DNA of 64,000 nucleotides from an uncultured Bacilli bacterium (GTDB lineage Bacteria > Bacillota_I > Bacilli_A > RF39 > UBA660), in the NCBI GenBank assembly GCA_934119955.1, contig CAKOSZ010000003.1, positions 62,001 to 126,000 on the forward strand, given 5' to 3'. Below, piece by piece: positions 17,192 through 26,490 of the stretch. Positions within the stretch are counted from its first letter, which is position 1, and each line of letters opens with the position of its first letter. The notes under the pieces were generated by a model that worked only from the letters and a program-made list of their open reading frames with translations, ran no database searches and was not told the DNA's origin. Position numbers and translations under genes: made by a program.

Positions 17192-18955
17192 CTATTCACT
17201 TAAAGTATAAGGATCATCTATACTTCCAGATCCTGATATAATCATTGTTTGGGATCTAAGACTTAGTACTGGACGAAGAGCGAGATTACTAGAAACATTA
17301 ATACTTTCCAAATTGCCATCATAATTCACATAAGCAGCGGTAAAAGAACGGCTTGAACTTGAAGAAATGAACCATGTATATGCGTTATTAAACATCCAAT
17401 TGTTTAAACTTATACCATTTTTATATGATTCTTTAAAATCTTTACTCCAATTACTTGTATTAGAAGCATAACCAAAATCACTTGGATATAATAAGGCTAT
17501 TTTCCCATTCCATGTTGCTTGATTTCCATACCAAATATTACAATTATTTTTATGACTAGCAAAAGTTACATTACTACTACACACTGTTATACCTCTTTCT
17601 TGACTATACACTTCTTTATTTGTACCAAATATTAGCCATGTATCATCTGTATCAATAGTTACATTTCCTAAATAATATTTCATATTTTCAATTAAACTAC
17701 TATTTTCTAAACTGTTTAAATAATCTTCATTTAAGTAATACATACCTCCTGCTTTTGTCCAATCATTTCTATTTGTTTTTACACTTGATGGTTTATTCCA
17801 ATAAAAATATTTATATTTTGTTCCATTTGTTGTATAAAACATTTGATATGTAATACTATCTTTTGTTATTGTTTCCGGTACTTCTTTACTAGCACTAATT
17901 GGTTCATCTTTTACTATCTTTATTCTTTCGGCTTTTTCATTATTTGCATTTTCTTCATTAAATATCCCCACTATTCTCCATGTCTCATTATTAAATATTA
18001 CATAATTTCTTATTCCACTATCTGTTGGTGTTGTTTGATTATTTTTAAGATTTAAGGTAGTTCCATTATAACTAGCACAATAACCTCCTCTACCTTTATA
18101 ATAGTCATCATCAGCATTAGAAATTGAACCATTACTTAATATACAAGTACTTAATGGACAAATATTGCTTGATACTGATAAATTATAATCATTTGTTCCA
18201 TCTGTATATGTGCAATAATTTCCTATTCCACTATATCTATATTCTCTAATTGTATCACCAGTTGTTGCTAGATCACCATCTGTATTAACTGCCACTAAGC
18301 CATCTTGATTATTTCCGTTGTATCTATTTTTTACTGTTTCAACAAAGTTTGTTGCTTCTACATATTTTCCATTTACATTTACTTTTATACTTGCAAATAA
18401 GTTTGACCAATCAGTTAATGAATAATCACAATTATTTATTTGATCACCACTACATATATTAACACTTTCATCTATCCAAATATATAGTCTATATGTTTTT
18501 GTTATTTCACTTGTTGTATTAGCAGGAATTGTATTACTATATATTGTTGTATTATTAATATTTTCTATTGTTAATTTATCTTGTAAAACATTTTCTTGAT
18601 TATTATTAACCTCAACTAATCTAAATTTCAAAAATTTATCTTCTATTCTCATTTTATTTGCTTCTGCATCTCCATGTACTAATTGAATATTATATAATAT
18701 TCCATACTTTGTATGAGTATTTTTTCCGTCGATGGTAAACTCAAAATACTTTGTTGAATCATAAGTATTACTAGGCATAGCACCTTCTATTTTAAATTCA
18801 TTTGTTTCATTGTAGTGCATATAAATATCACCCACTACAAGACTTGAATTATTAATACTTACCTTATTATAAGTAAAAATTGCAAAAGATACTCCTAATG
18901 TTATTACTAAAATTGCTATTATAATTAATGTTATTATTATTTTTTTATTTTTCAT
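17192..18955 (-). CDS. Large secreted or anchored surface protein with TasA-like N-terminus
   Basis: This 587-aa protein has an N-terminal hydrophobic segment (about residues 5-28, ending near GVSFAIFTYNK) typical of SipW-processed TasA/camelysin-like proteins. A beta-rich domain with VGDIYMHYNETN follows; the same motif is in the 19342-21921 gene. The middle part has several cysteines. The C-terminal domain (SNLALRPVLSLRS, then GSGSIDDPYTLS) resembles the RPVLxL / GSxxxPY ending of DUF6273-like domains in Firmicute surface proteins. It is probably exported and could be cell-surface fibre or matrix material. ATG 18955 follows AGGAAG. A terminator lies at 17150-17182. Its upstream region is duplicated before the next paralogue. 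Confidence 0.7.
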   Translation of the reverse strand: MKNKKIIITLIIIAILVITLGVSFAIFTYNKVSINNSSLVVGDIYMHYNETNEFKIEGAMPSNTYDSTKYFEFTIDGKNTHTKYGILYNIQLVHGDAEANKMRIEDKFLKFRLVEVNNNQENVLQDKLTIENINNTTIYSNTIPANTTSEITKTYRLYIWIDESVNICSGDQINNCDYSLTDWSNLFASIKVNVNGKYVEATNFVETVKNRYNGNNQDGLVAVNTDGDLATTGDTIREYRYSGIGNYCTYTDGTNDYNLSVSSNICPLSTCILSNGSISNADDDYYKGRGGYCASYNGTTLNLKNNQTTPTDSGIRNYVIFNNETWRIVGIFNEENANNEKAERIKIVKDEPISASKEVPETITKDSITYQMFYTTNGTKYKYFYWNKPSSVKTNRNDWTKAGGMYYLNEDYLNSLENSSLIENMKYYLGNVTIDTDDTWLIFGTNKEVYSQERGITVCSSNVTFASHKNNCNIWYGNQATWNGKIALLYPSDFGYASNTSNWSKDFKESYKNGISLNNWMFNNAYTWFISSSSSRSFTAAYVNYDGNLESINVSSNLALRPVLSLRSQTMIISGSGSIDDPYTLSE

Positions 18956-19110
18956 AATTACTTCCTTTCTTGCCCCACTATTCTAATATATTTTTATTTT
19001 AACATAGTTTTTATTCATTATAAAGTATTTTTATGTCTAAAAAAATCGTATTATGTGGACTATAAAAAAACACGATTAAAAATTACAGTTAATCTGTAAA
19101 CTTAATAATG
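18956..19110 (-). promoter_or_regulatory. Conserved upstream element, copy A (terminator plus promoter region)
   Basis: This about 150-bp region before the 587-aa gene is repeated with few changes at 21922-22075. In minus-strand order it holds TTACAG-ATTAA-CTGTAA with a T run (19083-19099), a second dyad (AATCGT..ACGATT) with T run, then the shared ACTTTATAAT and GTTAAAAT boxes (TTATAA, 16 bp, TAAAAT), and AGGAAG. The layout suggests a terminator followed by a promoter. The rest of the 386-bp gap (19111-19341) contains the C10 tract and short repeats of GTAAAG but no gene that I can support. Confidence 0.5.
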
Positions 19111-19184
19111 CTTTTAAGTATCAATTATATATAATATTTCTTTACAAACTCTTATATTTGCTGGGTTTTTCTTAGATATTTCTA

Positions 19185-19194
19185 CCCCCCCCCC
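19185..19194. repeat. Homopolymeric C10 tract (G10 on the minus strand)
   Basis: Ten consecutive C residues occur in otherwise AT-rich intergenic sequence between two surface-protein genes. On the minus strand it directly follows CAT, giving ATG, three GGG codons and TAG. A change in tract length would alter any short frame or the spacing of a promoter. Confidence 0.9.
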
Positions 19195-19341
19195 ATGTAA
19201 AGTTTTGTAAAGTTAGAGTTTGATTAGTTGTAAAGTGATTATTTAGTTTATTCATGAAAATCAACTCCTTTTTATTTTGTATTTTTTTTACTATTTAATG
19301 ATAACAAATATTTTTTCTTTTTTCAATATTTTTTGTGCTAT

Positions 19342-21921
19342 TTATGATAATTTATAAGGATTTTCCATAGTTCCATCGCCACTTGCTATTGAAATGTTAG
19401 AATTTAAATTAATGACTGGTCTAATGCCATAGGCATAATGAACGTTAGACCAATTACTTAAATCACCTGCTGGATATAAATAAAAAACACGTGCTGTTCC
19501 AGCATTACTATCAAATCGAGATGGAGACATGGTATTATATGTATTATCTGTTCGTAAGTAAAAATTTGAGTTTTTATAACCTGTACGTCCTCCCGCAAGT
19601 GCTATTTCATCAGCAGTTATTAAAGCAATTGGATATGTAAGCTTGCCATTACCAATACTTGTTGAAACACTAAATTTATCTTGTTTATCACAAGTTAAAC
19701 TAATTGTTTTATTAGAATTAGAAGTTGATAAACGCCAATCAGTTGAAAAATAAGTTGATGGCACTAAATTGTGCCCATCACCATCATTATTTGTTGCTAA
19801 ACTTCGATCATTACAAAAATAATTATCAGCAATATAACTACTTAAATTATTATTAACAATATTTGTTTTATACCAAGTATCTATTATTTTTTTGATATTA
19901 CTATCAAAATTATTTTTTTTTATCGCTTCATAACTAATAGATGGATAAGATATATAATTAACATATATATCTTTTTCATTATTTGGATTAATTTTATTTA
20001 CTTTTAAAAGTGCTTGACAAGTTGCTGCACTACTAGTTGAAACACATGTATAAGGATATTCATTAAATTTATCTTTCATCTCGGTAAATGTTCCATAAGT
20101 CATTTCTTTACTAGAATCTCTCATTTTTAATTTATATTCTTTATTTGTTACATCATATTCATAACTATCAGCAAAATAATATTTCGTTAAGGCTGAAAAA
20201 ATAGTATAATGTGTTTCGTCACTTATAATTTCTTCATTTGAAAAACTATCGCCATACATATAACCAACATAAGTTGGATCTTGATATCTAGTGTTATATT
20301 GATAACTAGTATTATTGATTGATGTATAAATACCAGTTGCATTTGGAGTTGTTCCGTTATAGATAAGTCTAATTGTTCCATCCCCATTTATTCTTATGAT
20401 TTTCCAGTAAAAACCTCCAAAATACACATTATTATTAGTTACATCACCACGAAAGAAATACGTTGACCCTAAATCATCTGTTGTCTTATACAATCCTTGT
20501 TCACTTTTTAAACTTGATGCTACTTTATAAGTTATTTTATCACCATTTGTAATTGTATAAGTCGTACCATTTACACTTGTTGCTAGTATTTTATAGACTT
20601 CGCTGCATTTTGTATAAATATCAGTTACTGCACCACATGTATAATAATTAACATAATTATCACTTAATAAATCTTCTATAACACTACTCCCATCTTTATT
20701 ATACAATTTAAATAACCCTTTTGTTGAATCAAATTCATAACTGTCTGCAAAATAAAATTTGGAGCCTGTATAAGAATAAACATCACTAACATTAGTCGTT
20801 ATATCTTCAACATAAGTATAACTTGGGGCTGTATCATTTAAATTAACTGAACCTTTATTACTAATCTCGGTTTTAGCAATTTCTACACTTTCACTTTGAT
20901 TATCACTTACAAGCAAACAGTCATTAAGTCTTGTAAATCCATTATTTAAACAAAAATTATTGCCTTTTATTTCTACTTTTTGAACTAAACTATAATTTTC
21001 AGTACCATTTTTAGTTGATTTAACAATTACATCAGTTTCTTGGTTAGCATCATTAACGCTTTCCATATAAACTTTAACTTCAACACTTGTTTTTTTATTA
21101 AAATCATATTCAAGATTTAAACTTTCTTTTTTAGTATTATCAACATTACCTAAACTATCTTTATATGTAAATAAAACACTATTGTTAGTATTATTAATAG
21201 TTAGATTCATCTTATCAATGCTATCTAGAATTTGTCCTTTTTCTTCTGGATTATCATAGTTTGATATGGTTGCAATAAAGAAGCTTTTATTATTTTCAAC
21301 ACTACTTTTTTCAACTTTTAAAGGCATATTCATGGCATCTAAATTACCATTTACATTTATTTTAACACTTGTGTAACTATTATTCCACTCATCTATTGAA
21401 TAAGTTGCATCACTAGTGTTTCCTATTATTACTCCATCATCTACCCAAATTCTTAATTGATAGTTAATTGTTTTTTCAATTTTAGTATTAGCAGGAATTG
21501 TTGAAACCCAAATTCTTGTATTATTCCACTCTTCATAACGTAGTCCATCTACTACAACCTTGTCATCTTCTTTTAAATAAACATCAATATCCTTTGGACT
21601 AATTCTTGTTTTTCCTTCTATTTCTTCTCCTTCAACTATACTAATAGCATAGTAAACATCTTTATTTGAAGTATTTTTTCCTGTTATAGTAAAATTAAAA
21701 ACATTATCTGTATAACTATCTTTTATAGCATCTTCTTTTTTCATAGGAGTTGCATTTGTAATATTTATTTGATTAGTTTCATTATAGTGCATGTAGATAT
21801 CCCCTACTACTAAACTTGAATTCATACTTATTTTACTATAATTATAAATAGCATAAGTTACACCTATTGTAAGAACTAAAACTGCTATTATGCTTAACAT
21901 TATTACTTTTTTATCTTTCAT
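19342..21921 (-). CDS. Large TasA-like surface protein, paralogue of the 587-aa protein
   Basis: This about 859-aa protein has an N-terminal hydrophobic segment (about residues 5-24) ending GVTYAIYNYSK, then VGDIYMHYNETN as in the 17192 gene. The N-terminal 180 residues are a camelysin/TasA-type beta domain. Two similar central blocks begin with KFYFADSYE / KYYFADSYE, the first followed by GGFYWKIIRINGDG. The C-terminus (YAYGIRPVINLNS, GDGTMENPYKLS) matches the DUF6273-like end of its paralogue. It is probably exported by Sec and cut by SipW. The frame could begin at 21945, but AGGAG precedes ATG 21921. Confidence 0.7.
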   Translation of the reverse strand: MKDKKVIMLSIIAVLVLTIGVTYAIYNYSKISMNSSLVVGDIYMHYNETNQINITNATPMKKEDAIKDSYTDNVFNFTITGKNTSNKDVYYAISIVEGEEIEGKTRISPKDIDVYLKEDDKVVVDGLRYEEWNNTRIWVSTIPANTKIEKTINYQLRIWVDDGVIIGNTSDATYSIDEWNNSYTSVKINVNGNLDAMNMPLKVEKSSVENNKSFFIATISNYDNPEEKGQILDSIDKMNLTINNTNNSVLFTYKDSLGNVDNTKKESLNLEYDFNKKTSVEVKVYMESVNDANQETDVIVKSTKNGTENYSLVQKVEIKGNNFCLNNGFTRLNDCLLVSDNQSESVEIAKTEISNKGSVNLNDTAPSYTYVEDITTNVSDVYSYTGSKFYFADSYEFDSTKGLFKLYNKDGSSVIEDLLSDNYVNYYTCGAVTDIYTKCSEVYKILATSVNGTTYTITNGDKITYKVASSLKSEQGLYKTTDDLGSTYFFRGDVTNNNVYFGGFYWKIIRINGDGTIRLIYNGTTPNATGIYTSINNTSYQYNTRYQDPTYVGYMYGDSFSNEEIISDETHYTIFSALTKYYFADSYEYDVTNKEYKLKMRDSSKEMTYGTFTEMKDKFNEYPYTCVSTSSAATCQALLKVNKINPNNEKDIYVNYISYPSISYEAIKKNNFDSNIKKIIDTWYKTNIVNNNLSSYIADNYFCNDRSLATNNDGDGHNLVPSTYFSTDWRLSTSNSNKTISLTCDKQDKFSVSTSIGNGKLTYPIALITADEIALAGGRTGYKNSNFYLRTDNTYNTMSPSRFDSNAGTARVFYLYPAGDLSNWSNVHYAYGIRPVINLNSNISIASGDGTMENPYKLS

Positions 21922-22075
21922 AATTACTCCTATTCTTGCATCCAAATTCTAGTATAATCTTATTTTAACACTTTTTTTATTTATTATAAAGTATTTTTAT
22001 GTCTTAAAAAATCGTATTATGTGAGTACATAAAAAACATGATTAAAAATACATTTAATCTGTAAACTTAATCATA
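21922..22075 (-). promoter_or_regulatory. Conserved upstream element, copy B
   Basis: This is near-identical in layout and much of its sequence to 18956-19110: TTTACAGATTAA, a dyad around TTATGT-GAGT-ACATAA, ACTTTATAATAAAT, GTTAAAATAAG and AGGAG before the ATG. Conservation between two paralogues that are otherwise diverged argues for shared regulation. Confidence 0.5.
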
Positions 22076-22100
22076 TTTTAGTTTTTTATTTTTTCAAGTA

Positions 22101-23099
22101 TTAATTTGGATTAGTTGAAAATTGTAAGTTAAGTGATATAGAACCAACTGAGGCATCGTTTTCACAGTCAACATCTTGTCCTTCTAACCACATATAAATT
22201 CTTAGTTTGGTTATTCCTTGATTAATTGAAAACATTTCGACATTATTTGTAAAATTAGTTTTAGTGTAATAGGAAACTTTAACCGTATCAAAGTAATTTG
22301 GGTAATTTGCTTTATTAGCTTTATCAATTGCTACTTTTAAGTTCTTTGGTATTTCACTTTTTATTCCTTCGTATGGTAACTCTTGATAATTATTAGTAAT
22401 ATCTAAATTATAAACATTTTTAGCATTTAAAATACCAGATTCAGTGTGAGAATCATAGTTTGGTTCCCAGATATAAACATTATTGTTGCTATTTGTTTTT
22501 AAGTTTTGAATAGTATTTAAATCTGTACTTTGAGTACTTCCTTCAACAACAAAAGCAAATCTTGTAGCATTTTCAATTCCTACATATTTATCTTTATAAG
22601 TAGCCCCAGAATCAGTTGTTAAATATAGTTTAGTATTAGCATAGGTTTTTAAAAAGACATCAAAGGCAAGAAATTTTTTATCACTGTTTTCAAATAAACT
22701 TCTCTCTTCAACAGTTTTCACTGCTTCTATATTATATCTATCATTATAAGTAGCATCGTTTTCAACCTTACCATGAAATACTTCTAGTAATCCATTATTT
22801 ACATTACCAATGGTTGAAACTGGCTCCAACACTTTTGGTAATTGATTTATATTATTTGGATAATTATCAACTGCTTCTACTAAATCTAGAATACTTAAAA
22901 CAGATTTCCAATTTGTTCCATCACTTGAAATTGATATTCCATTTTGAGCTCTTACTTCAACTTCCATCAAGCCAATCGATACTAATCTATTGGAAGTAAA
23001 CCAAGCATAGGAACTAGTACCTAAGGATATTCCTAAAACAAATAACCAAAGTAATAGAAAAAATAAACGATATTTTCTTTCTTTTTTAGTTTTTTTCAT
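22101..23099 (-). CDS. TasA/camelysin-like extracytoplasmic protein
   Basis: This 332-aa protein has a basic N-terminus, a transmembrane or signal helix (LFFLLLWLFVLGISLG) and SYAWFTSNR, a typical SipW-type cleavage region. The mature part is beta-rich, with QNGISISSDGTNWKS, QLPKVLEPVS, and near the end LRIYMWLEGQDVDCEN. It is clearly paralogous to the 32966-34000 product, which shares these motifs in the same order, and its last block also resembles the end of the next gene upstream (WLEGDDPDC). It lies 2 bp after that gene, so they form a unit with the promoter at 23838-23866. Confidence 0.75.
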   Translation of the reverse strand: MKKTKKERKYRLFFLLLWLFVLGISLGTSSYAWFTSNRLVSIGLMEVEVRAQNGISISSDGTNWKSVLSILDLVEAVDNYPNNINQLPKVLEPVSTIGNVNNGLLEVFHGKVENDATYNDRYNIEAVKTVEERSLFENSDKKFLAFDVFLKTYANTKLYLTTDSGATYKDKYVGIENATRFAFVVEGSTQSTDLNTIQNLKTNSNNNVYIWEPNYDSHTESGILNAKNVYNLDITNNYQELPYEGIKSEIPKNLKVAIDKANKANYPNYFDTVKVSYYTKTNFTNNVEMFSINQGITKLRIYMWLEGQDVDCENDASVGSISLNLQFSTNPN

Positions 23100-23101
23100 A
23101 A

Positions 23102-23821
23102 CTATTCTCCCTTTTTTTCTTGTTCTTTATGTTCTTCACGTATTTCCATGTGCATTTTAATTTCTCCTCCAATTATGGCATCAACACAATCAGGATCGTC
23201 CCCTTCTAACCAAATTACTATGGTAAATTTATCTTTATCTCCAACTTTAAAATCTTTTCTTTGTTCAATTATTACTTCTTTTTCTTTATTTTCTAAAAAT
23301 GGAATTGTATCTTTTTCAGCCATTTTAGTTGCTGAATTAATCTTAGCATATACTTGTTTTTCTCCATTTAAAAATACCATAACCCGAATTGCTTCATCAA
23401 CATTTTTAATAACATCATCTATTAAAATAGAATACCAATAGTTAATAGTTCTTTCTCCTTTATTTTCAAGATAAAATGTATAAGCAATATAATTTTCTCC
23501 GTTATGAGAGCCAGTCCCTTCTTCATCAATATTTTTTGGTATCCAATCAATTGAAATATTATCTAAAAAATCAATATTCTTGGCATATAATTTTCTTGTT
23601 TTATCATTTTTAAACTCTTCATTTTCATATAAAATAATTCCACTTTTAAGAGCAAAGTTATTATCAAGAGTAACTGTAAACTTACCCCCATTATAGATAA
23701 TACTTAAAATTATAAAAGAAAATATTAAAAATATTAAAATTACAAAAATAACAATCTTGGTTCTCTTAACTCTTTGTTTACGATTTTTAATTTTTTTAGC
23801 CGTTACAACTACTTCTCCCAT
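23102..23821 (-). CDS. Membrane-anchored beta-domain protein (TasA-like tail)
   Basis: This 239-aa protein has a basic N-terminus of about 22 residues, one strong helix (IVIFVILIFLIFSFIILSII, about 23-43), then an extracytoplasmic domain. The end (IVIWLEGDDPDC, GGEIKMHMEI) matches the final strands of the two 330-345-aa TasA-like proteins in this region. A short charged tail follows. It lacks the AxAWF-type cleavage region, so it may stay anchored, perhaps as an anchor or minor subunit for the next gene's product (2-bp gap). ATG 23821 follows AGGTGAG. Confidence 0.7.
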   Translation of the reverse strand: MGEVVVTAKKIKNRKQRVKRTKIVIFVILIFLIFSFIILSIIYNGGKFTVTLDNNFALKSGIILYENEEFKNDKTRKLYAKNIDFLDNISIDWIPKNIDEEGTGSHNGENYIAYTFYLENKGERTINYWYSILIDDVIKNVDEAIRVMVFLNGEKQVYAKINSATKMAEKDTIPFLENKEKEVIIEQRKDFKVGDKDKFTIVIWLEGDDPDCVDAIIGGEIKMHMEIREEHKEQEKKGE

Positions 23822-23837
23822 ATACTCACCTATTATA

Positions 23838-23866
23838 ATTTTAACATAGATAAGTTATATCTTCAA
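23838..23866 (-). promoter_or_regulatory. Promoter for the 23821-22101 unit
   Basis: TTGAAG (23861-23866), a 17-bp spacer and TAAAAT (23838-23843) lie on the minus strand, back to back with a plus-strand promoter. Confidence 0.6.
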
Positions 23867-23902
23867 TTAATTTTCTTTTTTTTAAAAAAACTTTTACATT
23901 TA

Positions 23903-23931
23903 TTGTAAAGAAAAATAGAATATGTTATAAT
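23903..23931 (+). promoter_or_regulatory. Promoter for the plus-strand TasA-like gene
   Basis: TTGTAA (23903-23908), a 17-bp spacer and TATAAT (23926-23931) are followed by AGGTGATGT before ATG 23952. Confidence 0.75.
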
Positions 23932-23951
23932 TTTTATATAATAGGTGATGT

Positions 23952-24524
23952 ATGAAAAAGAAAATAATTTTAGGTTTAGCATTTATATCTTTATTAGTGT
24001 CATTTTGTTTTGTAGGAGAATCATATGCTAAATATGTAACTAATGTTAATAATGTTGCTTCTATGTCCGTTGCAAGATGGAAAATCTTAATTAATAATAA
24101 AGATATTTTAAATAAAAATGAAGCAAGTCAAATAATAACTCCGGTTTTTTTAGAAAATGAACATATTAATTCTAATGTAATTGCTCCTACTAGTAAAGGT
24201 TATTTTGAACTTGTCTTAGATGCAACAGGAGCCGACGTTTCATTTAGTTATGAAATATCTACTAGTATAAATGCTGATAGTGCTGTTAGAGATTTAAAAA
24301 TAACAGGATACTCAATTGATGATGGAGAAATTATTGATGTATCAAGTAGTAGTTTAATATCTGGTAATATCTTATATACTGATACTAAGGTTAAAAACAT
24401 TAAAGTTTATATTGAGTGGAGTGACACCGAAAATGATACAATGGACAATAAAGCCGATACAGAGGCTAGAAATAAACAAGCCAAACTTGATGTTAAATTA
24501 AATTTTAAACAAATTGCTAATTAA
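23952..24524 (+). CDS. Small TasA/camelysin-like secreted protein
   Basis: This 190-aa protein is one of the few plus-strand genes. The N-terminal signal peptide (residues 1-26) ends SYAKYVTN, a SipW-type site. The mature domain is beta-rich (ARWKILINN, YFELVLDATGADVSFSYEIS, IKVYIEW, LDVKLNFKQ), as in TasA, CotN or camelysin. It has its own promoter and shares a bidirectional terminator with the LtaS-like gene. It was probably exported and processed by the SipW at 27106-27783. It could be a fibre subunit or a soluble metalloprotease-like camelysin relative; no HExxH motif is visible. Confidence 0.75.
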   Translation: MKKKIILGLAFISLLVSFCFVGESYAKYVTNVNNVASMSVARWKILINNKDILNKNEASQIITPVFLENEHINSNVIAPTSKGYFELVLDATGADVSFSYEISTSINADSAVRDLKITGYSIDDGEIIDVSSSSLISGNILYTDTKVKNIKVYIEWSDTENDTMDNKADTEARNKQAKLDVKLNFKQIAN

Positions 24525-24552
24525 AAAAATAAGACCGAAATCTTATTTTTTT
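24523..24552. terminator. Bidirectional terminator
   Basis: AAAAAAATAAGA - CCGAAA - TCTTATTTTTTT is a perfect 12-bp stem with A/T runs on both sides. It lies between converging genes. Confidence 0.9.
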
Positions 24553-26473
24553 ACTTTGTTAAATATTTATAAAAGTTAGTTTTAATAATTAATTTACTAA
24601 TATTTTTTCTATTAGCAACTATATTATTTATTTTATTTATGTATTCATCACTTACATCTTTACTAAATTTATTAGTAGTAGCTAGATAGGTTCCTTCATC
24701 AGTTACAAAACTTCGATTACTAAAAAATGCAAGTTTCAATGAATCACTAAAAATATCTTTTCCCATAAATAATCTTGAATCATAATCAAGACCAAATAAA
24801 TTATAGACAGTTGGTATTACATCAATTGACATACAAGTTTTATTAATTTCTTCATGATTTATTTGATTATTCCAAATAATTAAGTTATTACTGTTTACTT
24901 CAACTACCATATCTCTATTATAAGAAGATAATTCATTTATTTCATCTACTTCTAAACCATATGGGTAATGATCAGCCAGTAAAACTATTACTGTATCATC
25001 TAAAATATTATTTTTTTCTAACTCATTTATTAATAATTCTAAGGCCCTATCTAATTCTATTTGGGTTGCTAAATAAGCCTTTACTTTCTCACTATATGGT
25101 AAATTCTCGACTAATTTTTTATTCTTTTTAGCCATTTGATTACCACCAAAGTTATATTCAAAATGTCCTGAAACAGTCATATAATAGGCTAAAAATGGTT
25201 TATCACTATTTAAATAATCATTAATTGTTGCTCTAATCATTTCAATATCACTATTTGGCCATAAATTACAATTCATTCTTTTTTCAAGACCATTAAAACA
25301 GGCTAAATAATTATCAAACCCCATTGATTTTAAATACTTATTTCTACCTTGAAATGTTGCATAGTGATCATGATACGCATAAGTATTATAACCATTATTT
25401 TTAAAAATAGTACTAAGTCCATAAGGAAAATTATTATTACCAGACTTCCAAATTGGTAAAAAAGAAGTATCGGCATAAAGTCCTGTTAAAGATTGAAATT
25501 CTCCCCCAATTGTACTTAAATTATTAGATGAATAATAATTATTAAAATGAAAACCTGAATTAACTAATTTATATAAAGTAGGAGTTAAGTTTTCATCAAC
25601 TGCTATTTCACTAAAACTCTCAGCCGTTATATAAATTAAGTTTTTATCTTTAAATAAACCTGTATATTTATTTTTCTTTGTTTTCTCTTCATTTTTTAAA
25701 TAAGTTGCTATTTCTTTAATATCATTATTACTACTATTTATAAGTTTTTCTAAATTTAAATCTAATTCATTATAACCATATTCGATTATTTCTTTTTCTT
25801 CTTCATGATTATCATTATTATCAATATTATTAATTATAATAATATTTTCTTTAAAACCTCTTATAGTTCTATCAAGATCAATTAAAGTTGCATTTAAAAT
25901 ACCTAATTTTTCTATATTTAAAGTATTATCATTAATATTATAATATAAATCATAAATAGAATATTTAATATCTTTATAAGTATTTATATTAATATTAAAT
26001 ATTATTATACTTATTATAAATAAAGGTATTGTAATATAGAAAAACTCATTTGTTAATCTTTTAAAATTAAATTTTTTTCTAAATATAATTAATAAAATAA
26101 AAGGTAAAAATAAAATAATTAAACCATAGATATTCTTAAATATTTCTTTTAAACCCATATTAATAAATTGTAAACCTTGATTTGATAGTTTTAAAACTGC
26201 TAAAGAAAACTGAGTATTAAAAATAGCATTAAAGATATAGTATAAACTATACCAAAAACTAAGAATAAAGAAAATTATAAATGTAAGTATTTTATTAGTT
26301 TTTTCTTTAAATAAACTTGTAATAATAGTTAATATAATACTAATTGGTATCATGAATAACATGATATTTAGAAAAGAGTTAATATTAATACTAGGAAATG
26401 ATAATACCATAAACATTAACTCCATAAATACTAAACTTAAATAGTTAAAAATATAAGTAAATATTTTTTTCAT
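24551..26473 (-). CDS. LtaS-like phosphoglycerol transferase (sulfatase family)
   Basis: This 640-aa membrane enzyme has about five N-terminal transmembrane helices in the first 165 residues, then an extracytoplasmic alkaline-phosphatase-superfamily domain. Landmarks are NLIYITAESFSE (metal site), a candidate catalytic Thr in NNLSTIGGEF, GHFEYN and LLADHYPYG (Asp-His metal ligands). This is the layout of lipoteichoic acid synthase and related phosphoglycerol or phosphoethanolamine transferases. It would act on membrane-linked glycopolymers outside the cell. Here it is the last gene of the SipW/TasA operon (17 bp after the previous gene), so it may modify a surface component made by that locus rather than bulk LTA. 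Confidence 0.85.
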   Translation of the reverse strand: MKKIFTYIFNYLSLVFMELMFMVLSFPSININSFLNIMLFMIPISIILTIITSLFKEKTNKILTFIIFFILSFWYSLYYIFNAIFNTQFSLAVLKLSNQGLQFINMGLKEIFKNIYGLIILFLPFILLIIFRKKFNFKRLTNEFFYITIPLFIISIIIFNININTYKDIKYSIYDLYYNINDNTLNIEKLGILNATLIDLDRTIRGFKENIIIINNIDNNDNHEEEKEIIEYGYNELDLNLEKLINSSNNDIKEIATYLKNEEKTKKNKYTGLFKDKNLIYITAESFSEIAVDENLTPTLYKLVNSGFHFNNYYSSNNLSTIGGEFQSLTGLYADTSFLPIWKSGNNNFPYGLSTIFKNNGYNTYAYHDHYATFQGRNKYLKSMGFDNYLACFNGLEKRMNCNLWPNSDIEMIRATINDYLNSDKPFLAYYMTVSGHFEYNFGGNQMAKKNKKLVENLPYSEKVKAYLATQIELDRALELLINELEKNNILDDTVIVLLADHYPYGLEVDEINELSSYNRDMVVEVNSNNLIIWNNQINHEEINKTCMSIDVIPTVYNLFGLDYDSRLFMGKDIFSDSLKLAFFSNRSFVTDEGTYLATTNKFSKDVSDEYINKINNIVANRKNISKLIIKTNFYKYLTK

Positions 26474-26490
26474 AAGCCTCCCCTTTAATC

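Noticed and set aside
23148..23441. 97-aa open frame on the plus strand
   Set aside because: It lies wholly inside the minus-strand gene 23102-23821, which has a promoter, Shine-Dalgarno and family similarity; the plus frame has no ribosome site of note.
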